Below, one piece after another: positions 27,564-35,854 of a stretch of 64,000 bases of DNA. This DNA is from Stieleria magnilauensis (GTDB taxonomy: Bacteria > Planctomycetota > Planctomycetia > Pirellulales > Pirellulaceae), in NCBI GenBank assembly GCA_007753675.1, contig CP036432.1, positions 8,682,233 to 8,746,232 on the forward strand. The letters run 5' to 3'. The translations under genes were made by a program, and so were the position numbers. The first letter of the stretch is position 1. Each line of letters begins with the position of its first letter. The notes below the pieces were generated by a model. That model saw only the letters and a list, made by a program, of their open reading frames with translations, was not told the DNA's origin and did no database searches.

Positions 27564-28109
27564 TCACCTTCGCGGCGGCGGCGTGACCACGGCGGTGTCG
27601 AACAGGCTCGGCTCGTCTGAATCTTGCTGTTCCAAGTCATGCGCCAGCTGTTCGGCGATCCGTTTGAAGACCGACGCCGAAGCACTGGGTAGGTCTCCCA
27701 GCGCCTGATGCGTCTCCTGCATGTGTCGGCCGAGCTGTTGCTTGCTGACTTCGCCGGGTTCGATCCGCAGAAACGTGCCGGTGGACGTGGGGGCTTTGGA
27801 AAGCAGTGTCAGGTAGCGATCCAGGCTGGTTGCGGTCAGCAATCGGGTCCGAGCGGCTTCGTCGGCGGCGACATGAAATCGCTTCGCCGTGCCCAGCCGT
27901 TGAAGTTTCAGCAAGCAGCCCAGGAAGGTGCTGTCCAGGTATTCACACCCCAGCAAGTCAACGGTCACGGTCGCATGGGGATCTTCGACCAGGCATCCCT
28001 TGACGAACTCCGCAAACGCCGGACTGTGGGTCGCAGTCCCCTTTCCCTGGACACGGACCACAAAACCATTTCTGGTTCGCGAGACACACAGATCGCAGCG
28101 TAACGTCAT
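27564..28109 (-). CDS. STAS-domain anti-anti-sigma-factor-like protein
   Basis: The 181-residue protein contains a STAS domain in residues about 5-105: the strand VTVDLLGCEYLDSTFLGCLL includes the Asp-Ser of the phosphorylatable site in SpoIIAA/RsbV relatives. A C-terminal tail of 75 residues is predicted helical. The start at 28109 is favoured because GGAGGTGG lies six to seven bases upstream on this strand. It may be a partner of receiver/HATPase regulators such as the one at 7.3-8.2 kb, but the genes are not adjacent, so this is inference. Confidence 0.85.
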   Translation of the reverse strand: MTLRCDLCVSRTRNGFVVRVQGKGTATHSPAFAEFVKGCLVEDPHATVTVDLLGCEYLDSTFLGCLLKLQRLGTAKRFHVAADEAARTRLLTATSLDRYLTLLSKAPTSTGTFLRIEPGEVSKQQLGRHMQETHQALGDLPSASASVFKRIAEQLAHDLEQQDSDEPSLFDTAVVTPPPRR

Positions 28110-28284
28110 CGGACCCACCTCCGCCAAGGAATTTCAATCGCTCCGGCAATTGGCAAGCCTAACAGAGTTTTTTGATGGCGGCAAATTTTGTCGATGGTGT
28201 CACTGGCCGGTCTCGCGCGGCGAGCACAGTGCTGAGCCGCTTTTCTTCGGCACCGATCCGCCACCACCGCCCATCGGAGTGGCT

Positions 28285-28671
28285 ATGATACTGCCAGACA
28301 TTACCGCCAATTCACTGGAAGGCCGTTTGGATATCATCGCCAAGGCAGTGGGGAAATTTGAGCCGGATGCCGCGGCGTGGGAGGCAAGTTTGAAGGCGGG
28401 CCCCAACAGCGTCACCTCGCAGTTCACGCAACACCACATGATGCAAGGTGGAACCCGAGCCAGCGCCAAGGCGCTGATGCTGACGTTGTGGAGACTGGTT
28501 CCGTTGGCGACCGTTCTGATCTTCGCCGCCCTGTTGCTCTGCATGCGATTGATGTCACAAAGTTTCAATCGCGCAATTCGAGACCTGGTACGCGAAGAAT
28601 CGGCGCGCGATTTGAGACGCATTCGACGTCGCTATTTACAAAACACCGCTCAGTCGCAACTGCCCAAATGA
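28285..28671 (+). CDS. Small single-span membrane protein, function unknown
   Basis: The 128-residue product begins MILPDITANSLEGRLDIIAK and has one strong membrane helix (LVPLATVLIFAALLLCM) near residues 72-92, followed by a charged C-terminal tail. GGAG lies six bases before the ATG. The stop codon TGA lies inside the first unit of a 17-bp tandem repeat. No family is recognised; the good ribosome site and helix argue that it is real. Confidence 0.6.
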   Translation: MILPDITANSLEGRLDIIAKAVGKFEPDAAAWEASLKAGPNSVTSQFTQHHMMQGGTRASAKALMLTLWRLVPLATVLIFAALLLCMRLMSQSFNRAIRDLVREESARDLRRIRRRYLQNTAQSQLPK

Positions 28672-28724
28672 CGCAGCTACCCAGCTGACGCAGCGGCCCA
28701 GGTGACGCAGCGGCCCAGGTGACA
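28663..28724. repeat. 17-bp tandem repeat overlapping a stop codon
   Basis: Three and a half units of CCCAGGTGACGCAGCGG. The first, degenerate unit contains the last codons and TGA of the upstream small membrane-protein gene. Because each unit carries TGA, the array adds stop codons after the gene. It is followed at once by the convergent cytochrome gene. Confidence 0.8.
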
Positions 28725-28754
28725 CCCGGGCCGCAGCGATGACAACGACCGCAC

Positions 28755-31409
28755 TTAGTTCTTGAAGAACTCGTGCTTCGGATCGCCGGCGCTGATCAGG
28801 TAGGCGACCAAATCCAGGATCTCGTCTTGGGTCATTCGGTTGAACAGCCCTTCGGGCATCGCCGACGTCTTGGAAACCATCATTTCTTCGATCGTCTTGC
28901 GGTCGATGTTGACCCGGTCATTGGGATCGGTCAGATCGGTGTTGATCGTCATCGAATCGCCGTTCAGATTGACCACCACACCGACGTGGATTCGACCGTC
29001 GTCGGTCAGGACCTTGACCGCCGAGAACTGGTCATTGATCACCTTGCTGGGATGGATCACCTGGTCCAACAAGTCGTGCGGCGAATAGCGACGTCCGGCC
29101 GAGGTCAGGTCGGGGCCGGTCATGCCGCCTTGGTCGCCGAAGCGGTGGCAGGCATAACACCCCGTCGCGGCGAACATTTTTCGACCGTTTTCAAAGTCGC
29201 GCTGCTTCAATCCGGTGCGGGCGGCTGCCGACAACTCTTCCAGCGTCCACTTCTTCTCGGGGCGTCCCTCAAAGATTTGGCCCAAGTTTTCCAACGCCGA
29301 CTTCTTGACCGGCTTTCTCGCCAGCAGTTCCGCCATCTCGGCTTTTTGCGTTTCACTCAGCGAGGCGACTGCATCGTCGCGAATGAACTGAATGAACTGA
29401 TCGAAACTGGCACCGCCTTTGTAGTTGGCCGCCTTCAGGAACCACTCGAAGTACGCGGTGTGCAACTCGGGCGTCCAGCCGGCTTTCAGCATGCGAATCG
29501 AACGAGCGTATTGCATCTGTTCTTCTTGCGTGGGCGCGTCCTGGATCAACGCGATCGCCTTCTGGGCGACGGTCGGCGATTGCAGCCAGGCAAGCGTCTC
29601 GCACAACAGCCAATTCAATTCCGGAGTGGACGCGGGAAACAGCGGGTCAAACTTGGCGATCAGGCGATCGATCATGGCATCATCGGGCCGGCCGAATCGA
29701 TTCAAGATGATCTGTGTAGCCCGGTGAAGCGTCAGTTGCTGCGTTTCGGTCAAGCGTGCCACGTCGATCGAGAGCACCGCGTCGAGCAATTTCTCTCGCA
29801 TGTCGGTGTCAACCGCGGCAGTCGAGTCGTCGCGGTGTTGGGGGCAGACGCCGGTGACGCGAGCCAGGGCAAGCAGGGCTTCGACTTGTTTCGCGGCGTC
29901 CGATTCGTTCAACGCTTTGTCGGCCCATTGATCGGTTGGTTGGTGCTCGATCGCGGTTCGGGCGGCGAATCGAATGAAGCGGTCTTGATCGTCAAGGTAC
30001 GGCCAAGCGACAGAGATCGCCTGGGGGTCTTGTTGACCGTGGAAGGCTTCCAGCATGTGTCGCGTCTGGCGAGCTTTGCTTTTCGTCGCCTTTGCTTGGA
30101 CGGGTTCGGTCGACTGATCGCCGACATAGGTCACGCGGTACAGGCCCGATTGCACGCGTCGCCCGCCGATCGTGAAGTACATCGCACCGTCTTGGGGGCA
30201 AATGATGGCATCGGTGATCGGCAACGGTGCACCGGTGACGAACTCTTCTTTGGTCGCGGTGTAGGACGATCCGCTTGGTTCCAAGTGGATCGCGTAGAGC
30301 TTTCCCCAGCTCCAGTCGAGTGCGTAGAGTGCGTCTTGGTACTTGGCGGGGAACTTGGCGCCGTAGCCGAACGTCATGCCGGTCGGAGACCCGGGGCCGA
30401 TGTCAAGCACGCCGGGCAGGTTGTCGGCGTAGAACGGCATGCGTTTTCCGGCACCGTTTCGCCAGCCAAACTCGGCGCCGCTGGTCACCAAACAAATACG
30501 CGTGGGGCGATACCACGGCGTGTTGAAGTCGTACTCCATGTCGGCGTCATAGGTGAACAACTCGCCGTCACGATTGACCGCGGCGTCGAACACGTTGCGA
30601 AATCCGGACGCGTAGGCTTCGAAGGTTTTTCCGTCGGGCGTGACACGGTAGATGATGCCGCCGGGGGCGAGCACGCCGCGGTTGTGCCCGCGTCCGTCCG
30701 GCATGCTGGGCAACAGATGGTCTTCGCCCCAGACCTGACGCACCGGTGAGCTGTCTGCTAGCGGCGGCGGAGTCGTGTTGTTGCCGGTGACCAGATACAG
30801 CGCTTTTCCGTCGGGGGTCGGCATCACTGCATGAACGCCGTGATCGCCTCTGGATTTGACTTCGTGAAGCAGTTCAACCTTGTCCAGGGAATCATCGCCG
30901 TCACTATCACTGACCCGGTACAAACCGGAGGGGATTTTTTGTTCGTAGTCGTTGACACCGACGTACAGGGCTCCGAAGGCCCAGACCATTCCGTTGACCG
31001 CTCGGATGTCGGCCGGAACTTGTTCGACGTCCGCCGCTTGCAGGGTTTCGCCAGCCGGCGGCGGCGTGATGCGATACAGGCCGCCGAATTGATCGCTGAC
31101 CAGAATTCGACCTTTGTCGTCGGTGCAGAGATTCACCCACGAGCCCTGCTCTTCGCCGGGAACCGAATACAGCAATTCGACTTCAAACCCCTCGGCGGCC
31201 TTGATCCGATCGATCGGAGTCGCGGTGTTGCCGCCGATGGCCGGACCGACGCTGGTGGGCCGCGTTCGTTTTGCCGGCGTTTTGCGTGCCTTGGCCTTTG
31301 CCTTCGCCGCGCCGTTCTGGGCAGCGGCATCGGGGACGAACATGGCAACGCAGAGGAGCGACAGGCAGATCGCAGCGATACGCCGGCCGGTCGATTGAAG
31401 CCCGCACAC
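28755..31409 (-). CDS. PVC-type CxxCH haem-binding protein with beta-propeller dehydrogenase-like domain
   Basis: The secreted protein has about 884 residues. From a GTG at 31409 it opens with a signal peptide (RRIAAICLSLLCVAMFVP). The propeller part has VELLYSVPGEEQGSWVNL, GRILVSDQFGGLYRI and YALDWSWGKLYAIHL. A helical HEAT-like region follows, then a C-terminal cytochrome c domain with CYACH (haem ligands) followed by GMTGPDLTSAGRRY. This is the common planctomycete membrane-bound dehydrogenase/cytochrome architecture, presumed to oxidise sugars or alcohols. Longer starts exist (ATG at 31544 or beyond), but they read through a family C intergenic repeat at 31404-31453, which argues against them. 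Confidence 0.88.
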   Translation of the reverse strand: MCGLQSTGRRIAAICLSLLCVAMFVPDAAAQNGAAKAKAKARKTPAKRTRPTSVGPAIGGNTATPIDRIKAAEGFEVELLYSVPGEEQGSWVNLCTDDKGRILVSDQFGGLYRITPPPAGETLQAADVEQVPADIRAVNGMVWAFGALYVGVNDYEQKIPSGLYRVSDSDGDDSLDKVELLHEVKSRGDHGVHAVMPTPDGKALYLVTGNNTTPPPLADSSPVRQVWGEDHLLPSMPDGRGHNRGVLAPGGIIYRVTPDGKTFEAYASGFRNVFDAAVNRDGELFTYDADMEYDFNTPWYRPTRICLVTSGAEFGWRNGAGKRMPFYADNLPGVLDIGPGSPTGMTFGYGAKFPAKYQDALYALDWSWGKLYAIHLEPSGSSYTATKEEFVTGAPLPITDAIICPQDGAMYFTIGGRRVQSGLYRVTYVGDQSTEPVQAKATKSKARQTRHMLEAFHGQQDPQAISVAWPYLDDQDRFIRFAARTAIEHQPTDQWADKALNESDAAKQVEALLALARVTGVCPQHRDDSTAAVDTDMREKLLDAVLSIDVARLTETQQLTLHRATQIILNRFGRPDDAMIDRLIAKFDPLFPASTPELNWLLCETLAWLQSPTVAQKAIALIQDAPTQEEQMQYARSIRMLKAGWTPELHTAYFEWFLKAANYKGGASFDQFIQFIRDDAVASLSETQKAEMAELLARKPVKKSALENLGQIFEGRPEKKWTLEELSAAARTGLKQRDFENGRKMFAATGCYACHRFGDQGGMTGPDLTSAGRRYSPHDLLDQVIHPSKVINDQFSAVKVLTDDGRIHVGVVVNLNGDSMTINTDLTDPNDRVNIDRKTIEEMMVSKTSAMPEGLFNRMTQDEILDLVAYLISAGDPKHEFFKN

Positions 31410-31453
31410 GCTAGCCAGGGGCCACGCAGCGCTCCTCGCTGACGCGTCGGGCT
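31404..31453 (-). repeat. Dispersed repeat (family C), copy 1
   Basis: On the minus strand it reads AGCCCGACGCGTCAGCGAGG, then GCGTGGCCCC and GGCTAGCG. It aligns closely with 40801-40847 and with 31789-31835. It overlaps the 5' end of the cytochrome reading frame. Confidence 0.65.
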
Positions 31454-31850
31454 GGCATGATGGCGTTGATTCCGGAATGTCGATCAAATCGACAGGCCGC
31501 TGCGCGGCGGGGGAGAGGATCAATCGGAGGGAAGCTAGGTTCATTTCAGTTCTGGTTTCGCGGAAGATCATGGCGTGCGAGTGGGGTGGGGAGCGACGCT
31601 CTCTACCGAGTGGGAGCATTGCGTCAGAGCGTTTTCCGCTCGGGGTCCCTTATGTTACACCGTCCGCCCGTGGATGACAGACTGGAAGCCTGTTGCAGTT
31701 TTCCGCCCGGTGTCGCAGCCCGCCGATTTCGTCGATGTTTCGAATTCGACGCGCTGGTGTGAAACGCGACGCGTGGGCGCGGGGGGCGGCGTCAGCGAGC
31801 GGCACGGCGTGCACCCTTGCTAACGCGTGCGGGCTTGGGGCCCCGGGCCG
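31410..31850. other. Intergenic region between cytochrome and DUF1570 genes
   Basis: About 440 bases, including most of repeat copy 1 and all of copy 2 of family C. The rest is short overlapping frames without recognisable proteins. It must contain the promoter of the minus-strand cytochrome gene and the 3' end of the DUF1570 transcript. Confidence 0.5.
31789..31835 (-). repeat. Dispersed repeat (family C), copy 2
   Basis: On the minus strand it begins AGCCCGCACGCGTTAGCAAG and ends CTCGCTGACGC. It lies just past the stop of the DUF1570 gene, where it could help to end transcription. Confidence 0.6.
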
Positions 31851-32999
31851 CTAGCGGACGCGGCGCATGTACGTAACGAGGAACTTGTCGATTTCGGCGA
31901 CCGAGGCGTCAAAGGTTTCTTCGAACATTTCGATCCGCTCTCGGGCGGTCAATTCGGCCATCGGTTTTCCGCTGCTCAATTTCCTCAGGTACTCCACGTA
32001 CTCTTCCCGCCGCGTCTTGAGCAAGAAATAGGTCAACGCCCAGCTTTCGGCGTAGGCATCGGTGGCGGTCTCCGAATTGCGAAAGCGATCGTCGTCGGAC
32101 AGCAAGGTGACCAGCGAGTTGGGCGGTCGCACCGGCAAGTAGTCTCGCCATCGTTTCAGATTCACTTGGTTGACACGGCCGATCCCGCGCCAACGCGAGG
32201 CACTTTTGAAATCGGGCGATTCAAAAAACATCGCCAACCCTTCGCTGATCCACATCGGGTTGTCGGCGAATCGTCGCTGCAGTCCACAGTTGTAGGCCAG
32301 CTGGTGCGTGGCTTCGTGAATGATCGTTGCGACGTTGCGTTCCAGGTTAGGCATATTGAACGTCGTCATCCGGTTGCTGGACAGATGGTAGTACCCGATG
32401 ACCAATTGGGCCGTGTCCCCGACTTCCGCACCGGCATGTTTCAAAAAGTCATTGCGGTCGGCCAGCACCAGGGCGACAAGCGGGAACTTCGGCTCGGGAA
32501 GTCGCCAACGCTGATTTTTCCAGAACGTGTAGAAGCCTTTGTAGAGTTGCTCGAACAGCAATCCGACCTGTTTGACGTAGGCATCGGAGGTGTTGTGGGC
32601 GATCACATAGTGGGCGGTTTGGTAGATGGAAAAGCCGCTCGGCAATTCCTGTCGCATCCGCTCGGCCATCTGGTCGGCGGTGAGCGGTTGCAGCGGTTCG
32701 TCGTCGGAATCGCGTTGAATGATTTGATCGGGCTGGATCATCCAGATCCGGCCATCGTCACTTTGCAGCATCAAACCCCCGTCCTGGGCCTCGACCAGGA
32801 TCTCGCCGACGACGGTGCGTGTCGGCATCGGCGCACCATTGACCAGATCCGTTTTATCCGATCGAAAGGTGACGGTTTCCACGCCGAGGGCCGGCGTCGC
32901 CGCAAGGGTCAGGCTGGTGAAGCAGAGAAGAAAGATTCGAATCGCAATCGCGTCGGCGTTGATCAACTTCAATCGAGCATCCTTGGAATGGGGATCCAT
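31851..32999 (-). CDS. DUF1570 secreted putative zinc metallopeptidase (gluzincin-like)
   Basis: From the ATG at 32999 the 382-residue protein has a signal-type N-terminus (IRIFLLCFTSLTLAATPALG). Its centre has HYVIAHNTSDAYVKQVG and then the zinc site HEATHQ followed 24 residues later by WISEGLAMFFE, giving the HExxH...E geometry of gluzincins. This is the DUF1570 family, frequent in planctomycetes. Co-orientation and a 49-base gap place it at the end of a run dcd-DUF2141-ABC permease-DUF1570, although a functional link is not obvious. Peptidase activity is inferred from the motif. Confidence 0.87.
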   Translation of the reverse strand: MDPHSKDARLKLINADAIAIRIFLLCFTSLTLAATPALGVETVTFRSDKTDLVNGAPMPTRTVVGEILVEAQDGGLMLQSDDGRIWMIQPDQIIQRDSDDEPLQPLTADQMAERMRQELPSGFSIYQTAHYVIAHNTSDAYVKQVGLLFEQLYKGFYTFWKNQRWRLPEPKFPLVALVLADRNDFLKHAGAEVGDTAQLVIGYYHLSSNRMTTFNMPNLERNVATIIHEATHQLAYNCGLQRRFADNPMWISEGLAMFFESPDFKSASRWRGIGRVNQVNLKRWRDYLPVRPPNSLVTLLSDDDRFRNSETATDAYAESWALTYFLLKTRREEYVEYLRKLSSGKPMAELTARERIEMFEETFDASVAEIDKFLVTYMRRVR

Positions 33000-33048
33000 C
33001 GGGGGGCACGTGGGAAGGGGCCATCTCAGTCTGTTCCAGTGTACGTTA

Positions 33049-34578
33049 TCACGCAGAACGCTTCCAACGTCTCGAGCAAACGATCGCCAGAACGATGATC
33101 GAACAGACATACCAGAACGCCAATGCGGCTTCCTGATTGCGTGCACCGCTGTGCAGTAAAGCGAATAATCGCGTGCCCACGGTGACGACACCTGGTGGCA
33201 GGACGGGGAGCGTCGCCGGCACATCTCCGCTGGCCATCACCGCCGCGGCGACCGCCGCAATCGCCAACGGTTTGGCCAAAAGGGGGCGTTCGATCCACCA
33301 AACGCGGCCGATCCAGGCCAGATCGAGTTTCGCACTGTCCAGGATCGATCGATCGATCCCCGCATATCCCGCTCGCAGGATCCAGTACGCGACCGGCACG
33401 GCGCGGACTGATAGGGCGACCACGGTCGGCAGCAACGTTTGGTGGTAGAGGGTTTGCAGACCCGGTAGGGACAGAGTGAAAAACCGCACCACCGTCAGGC
33501 CGACGACCGGACCGGGAATCAGAAACAGCAGCAGTGAAACCAGGTCGACGGCTCGGCGAAGTCGGGGGCGTTGCCGCGTGATCGACGCGAGCACCCAAGC
33601 CAGCGGGACGCACACCGCAGCGGTCAGCGCGGCCAGGACCGCGGTCCAAAGGTATTCCCGGGAAAACTCTTGGGGCGCCGAGGCCAGCAATCCGATTGCC
33701 TGCCGCAGGGACCAGCCGACCGAGAACGTCGGCTCGGGATCCGCTGACACGGTGATCTGATGACCGATCTTGACCAGTAGACCGCCCAGCGGAAACGCGA
33801 ACATCATCGTCGCCAGCATCACCGCGGCCGATGCGGCCAGGTGGGCGATCATTCCCAGCGGTTCGGCCGCGTCGCCGGCAGAGCGGTTTTGTTCCAGCAG
33901 TTGCACGTCCAATCGGCGTCGGCGGGAAACCGCGACGGTGGCGATGATCCCGATCGCGAGCACACAGGGCAGCACCAGGACGATCATGATGGACGTGATC
34001 GACGGTTGCACGGCATGAAACAGATAGAACTCGTCGGCGAGGGTCCGCACGCCATACAAGTCGACGACCGTCATTTCGGTGGCGGCCAGAATCGCCGTCG
34101 CCAGCAATCCCGTCACGACCCAGGGGGCGGCGATCGGCAATCGGATCCGCCACCAGGTCCAGATCGGTCCGCCATCGAGTCGACTTTGATCGATCACTTG
34201 GGCTGGGATCCGCGAGGTGCCGAACCAGGTCGCCAGCGACACCAAGGCGGACCCCAACAGTCCGTGGATCCAAACGCAGGCGACCAGTCCGCCGTATCGG
34301 CCGGCCAGCCCGGTGTAGGTGCGCGAGGCGGTTTGAGAAAACGTCAGCCAGCCGAATTTACCCGCCGTCGCCTCCCACGCGGCCGCATGCAGAATCATCG
34401 GGGTGGCGATGCAGGCGACCAGGCTGATCAGACAATACCCGACGACCGCCCGGCCGATGCGACGATGGCGTGGGACCAACGAAATCAAGAACGCCAGCGT
34501 GATCCCGATCCCCGCGGCGACCAGAACGCTGAACGCCATCAGCTGCAACGTCAACAGAAGCGGACGGATCCAATGCAT
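33049..34578 (-). CDS. ABC transporter permease with two fused membrane halves, Fe(III)-type
   Basis: The 509-residue protein has about 12 helices and two BPD_transp_1 domains. Each has an EAA-like loop: DQSRLDGGPIWTWWRIRLP near residue 135 and DSAKLDLAWIGRVWWIERP near residue 410. The two-in-one layout is typical of FbpB/SfuB-type ferric iron permeases, and sometimes of thiamine or phosphonate systems. No ATPase or binding-protein gene is adjacent, so those partners would be encoded elsewhere. The start is ATG and there is a 3-base gap after the DUF2141 stop, indicating one operon. Confidence 0.87.
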   Translation of the reverse strand: MHWIRPLLLTLQLMAFSVLVAAGIGITLAFLISLVPRHRRIGRAVVGYCLISLVACIATPMILHAAAWEATAGKFGWLTFSQTASRTYTGLAGRYGGLVACVWIHGLLGSALVSLATWFGTSRIPAQVIDQSRLDGGPIWTWWRIRLPIAAPWVVTGLLATAILAATEMTVVDLYGVRTLADEFYLFHAVQPSITSIMIVLVLPCVLAIGIIATVAVSRRRRLDVQLLEQNRSAGDAAEPLGMIAHLAASAAVMLATMMFAFPLGGLLVKIGHQITVSADPEPTFSVGWSLRQAIGLLASAPQEFSREYLWTAVLAALTAAVCVPLAWVLASITRQRPRLRRAVDLVSLLLFLIPGPVVGLTVVRFFTLSLPGLQTLYHQTLLPTVVALSVRAVPVAYWILRAGYAGIDRSILDSAKLDLAWIGRVWWIERPLLAKPLAIAAVAAAVMASGDVPATLPVLPPGVVTVGTRLFALLHSGARNQEAALAFWYVCSIIVLAIVCSRRWKRSA

Positions 34579-34581
34579 GAA

Positions 34582-35169
34582 TCAGTACACGCGGATTTCG
34601 ATCGCCGTCGACTCGCTCGGGCGTTCCATGATGGTTTGCTCGTAGGTCGGCGGCCCGACCAGGCTGCGCGCGTTGTTGGAAAAACCGTAGGGTTCCACCG
34701 GGGCGTTGAACAAGGCCCGGTTCAGTTCGCCGTTGTCGTCCAAATCATGGTAGGCCGCGATCGCGAATTGTTCCGGCAAGATGCCGAGTTGGATTTCCCA
34801 GACCACAAATCCATCGATCGGAACCAGGGAGTCCTTGATGATCGCCCGATCGGGATTGCCGAAATTCTCCGCCGAATCGTAAACCGCGATCCGAATCGGG
34901 CCTGGGGAATCGAGCTGGCTGGTCACGACGCGAATCAGGATCACGTTGGGCGGCAGCGATTGGGCCTGATCGGTATTGGCCACGGTGCCCAGATCGACGT
35001 CAAACTCGGACGTGTCTGGCGGGCTGGCCCAAATCATCGCCAACCCGATCAAGAAGATGACGCCGGCGAACGAGAGCAACAGGTTTCCGTGGCTTTCTTT
35101 CCAGGCGCGGCGGTAGCGGCCTTTCTCGTTCGGGGAGCGAAACGGGAGTTTGTCATTCTGAACTGGCAT
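34582..35169 (-). CDS. DUF2141 family membrane-anchored protein
   Basis: The 195-residue protein begins MPVQNDKLPFRSPNEKGRYR and has one N-terminal membrane span (LLLSFAGVIFLIGLAMIW). The extracytoplasmic part carries the DUF2141 signature: IRIAVYDSAENFG, then the cation-loop-like AIAAYHDLDDNGELN and PYGFSNNARSLVGPPTYE. The start at 35169 follows the dcd stop by four bases; a longer reading would overlap dcd. DUF2141 proteins are of unknown function. Confidence 0.85.
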   Translation of the reverse strand: MPVQNDKLPFRSPNEKGRYRRAWKESHGNLLLSFAGVIFLIGLAMIWASPPDTSEFDVDLGTVANTDQAQSLPPNVILIRVVTSQLDSPGPIRIAVYDSAENFGNPDRAIIKDSLVPIDGFVVWEIQLGILPEQFAIAAYHDLDDNGELNRALFNAPVEPYGFSNNARSLVGPPTYEQTIMERPSESTAIEIRVY

Positions 35170-35173
35170 GCGA

Positions 35174-35749
35174 TCAACGGCCGGGTGAGTCACCGAAGTT
35201 GAGTTCCAACTGAGTTTCGTCGACGGCTCCGCCGAACTCACGGTACATCAAACTGGGCTGAATGTCGCGGCTGTGCTGGTACTTGTCGCTGCAATACGCG
35301 GCACCGTCACCGCTGAGCTGCTGATAGTAGATTTGGCAGATCTGCATTCCCGGGACGATCCGGACCGGTTGCACGCAGTACATCTCCAAGGTCCAGGTGC
35401 CACAATAACCCACGTCCCCGATCGACCCGCCGGGATTGATGAACAACCCCAGCCGGCCCAGTGAACTGCGGCCCTGGATCAGCGGCACCAGACCTCGCGT
35501 TTCGGTGTATTCGACGGTTCGGCCGAGATACAAGACGTTCGGTTGCAGCGTCAGCCCTTCGGCAGGGATTTCCAACCGGCGATAGCGATTGGGGGTCGCG
35601 ACGTCGAGCACGATTTCCTCGTACACCAACAACTCGTCGTGCAACGCCAGGTTGTACCCGTTCGGGTTCAGCCGAGCGGCATCAAACGGTTCGATTTTGA
35701 TTTCGTCATTTTTCAGCCGCCGGTGAATCTCGTCGCTCGATAGAAGCAT
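35174..35749 (-). CDS. dcd: dCTP deaminase
   Basis: A protein of about 191 residues with the dCTP deaminase/dUTPase-fold signature QGRSSLGRLGLF, then GDVGYCGTWTLEMY (conserved catalytic Glu region) and the C-terminal YQHSRDIQPS. It converts dCTP to dUTP plus ammonia for thymidylate synthesis. The ATG at 35749 (MLLSSDEIHRRL) matches the family N-terminus; an alternative start adds seven residues. It leads a tightly spaced minus-strand gene run. Confidence 0.92.
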   Translation of the reverse strand: MLLSSDEIHRRLKNDEIKIEPFDAARLNPNGYNLALHDELLVYEEIVLDVATPNRYRRLEIPAEGLTLQPNVLYLGRTVEYTETRGLVPLIQGRSSLGRLGLFINPGGSIGDVGYCGTWTLEMYCVQPVRIVPGMQICQIYYQQLSGDGAAYCSDKYQHSRDIQPSLMYREFGGAVDETQLELNFGDSPGR

Positions 35750-35854
35750 CGCCGTTCCGAATCGATCCAAATGGAAAAACCCGAGCCGGCAAACGATGCC
35801 GAGATCGGGCTATCCAGAGTGTAACAAATCTCAGTGACGTCGAGCGAGAGGCCA

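Noticed and set aside
28773-30749. A 658-codon plus-strand frame over the cytochrome gene
   Set aside because: The minus strand encodes the recognisable propeller and CxxCH protein; the opposite frame is compositional.
33841-35202. A 453-codon plus-strand frame over permease and DUF2141 genes
   Set aside because: Spans two well-supported genes on the other strand and has no recognisable motif.
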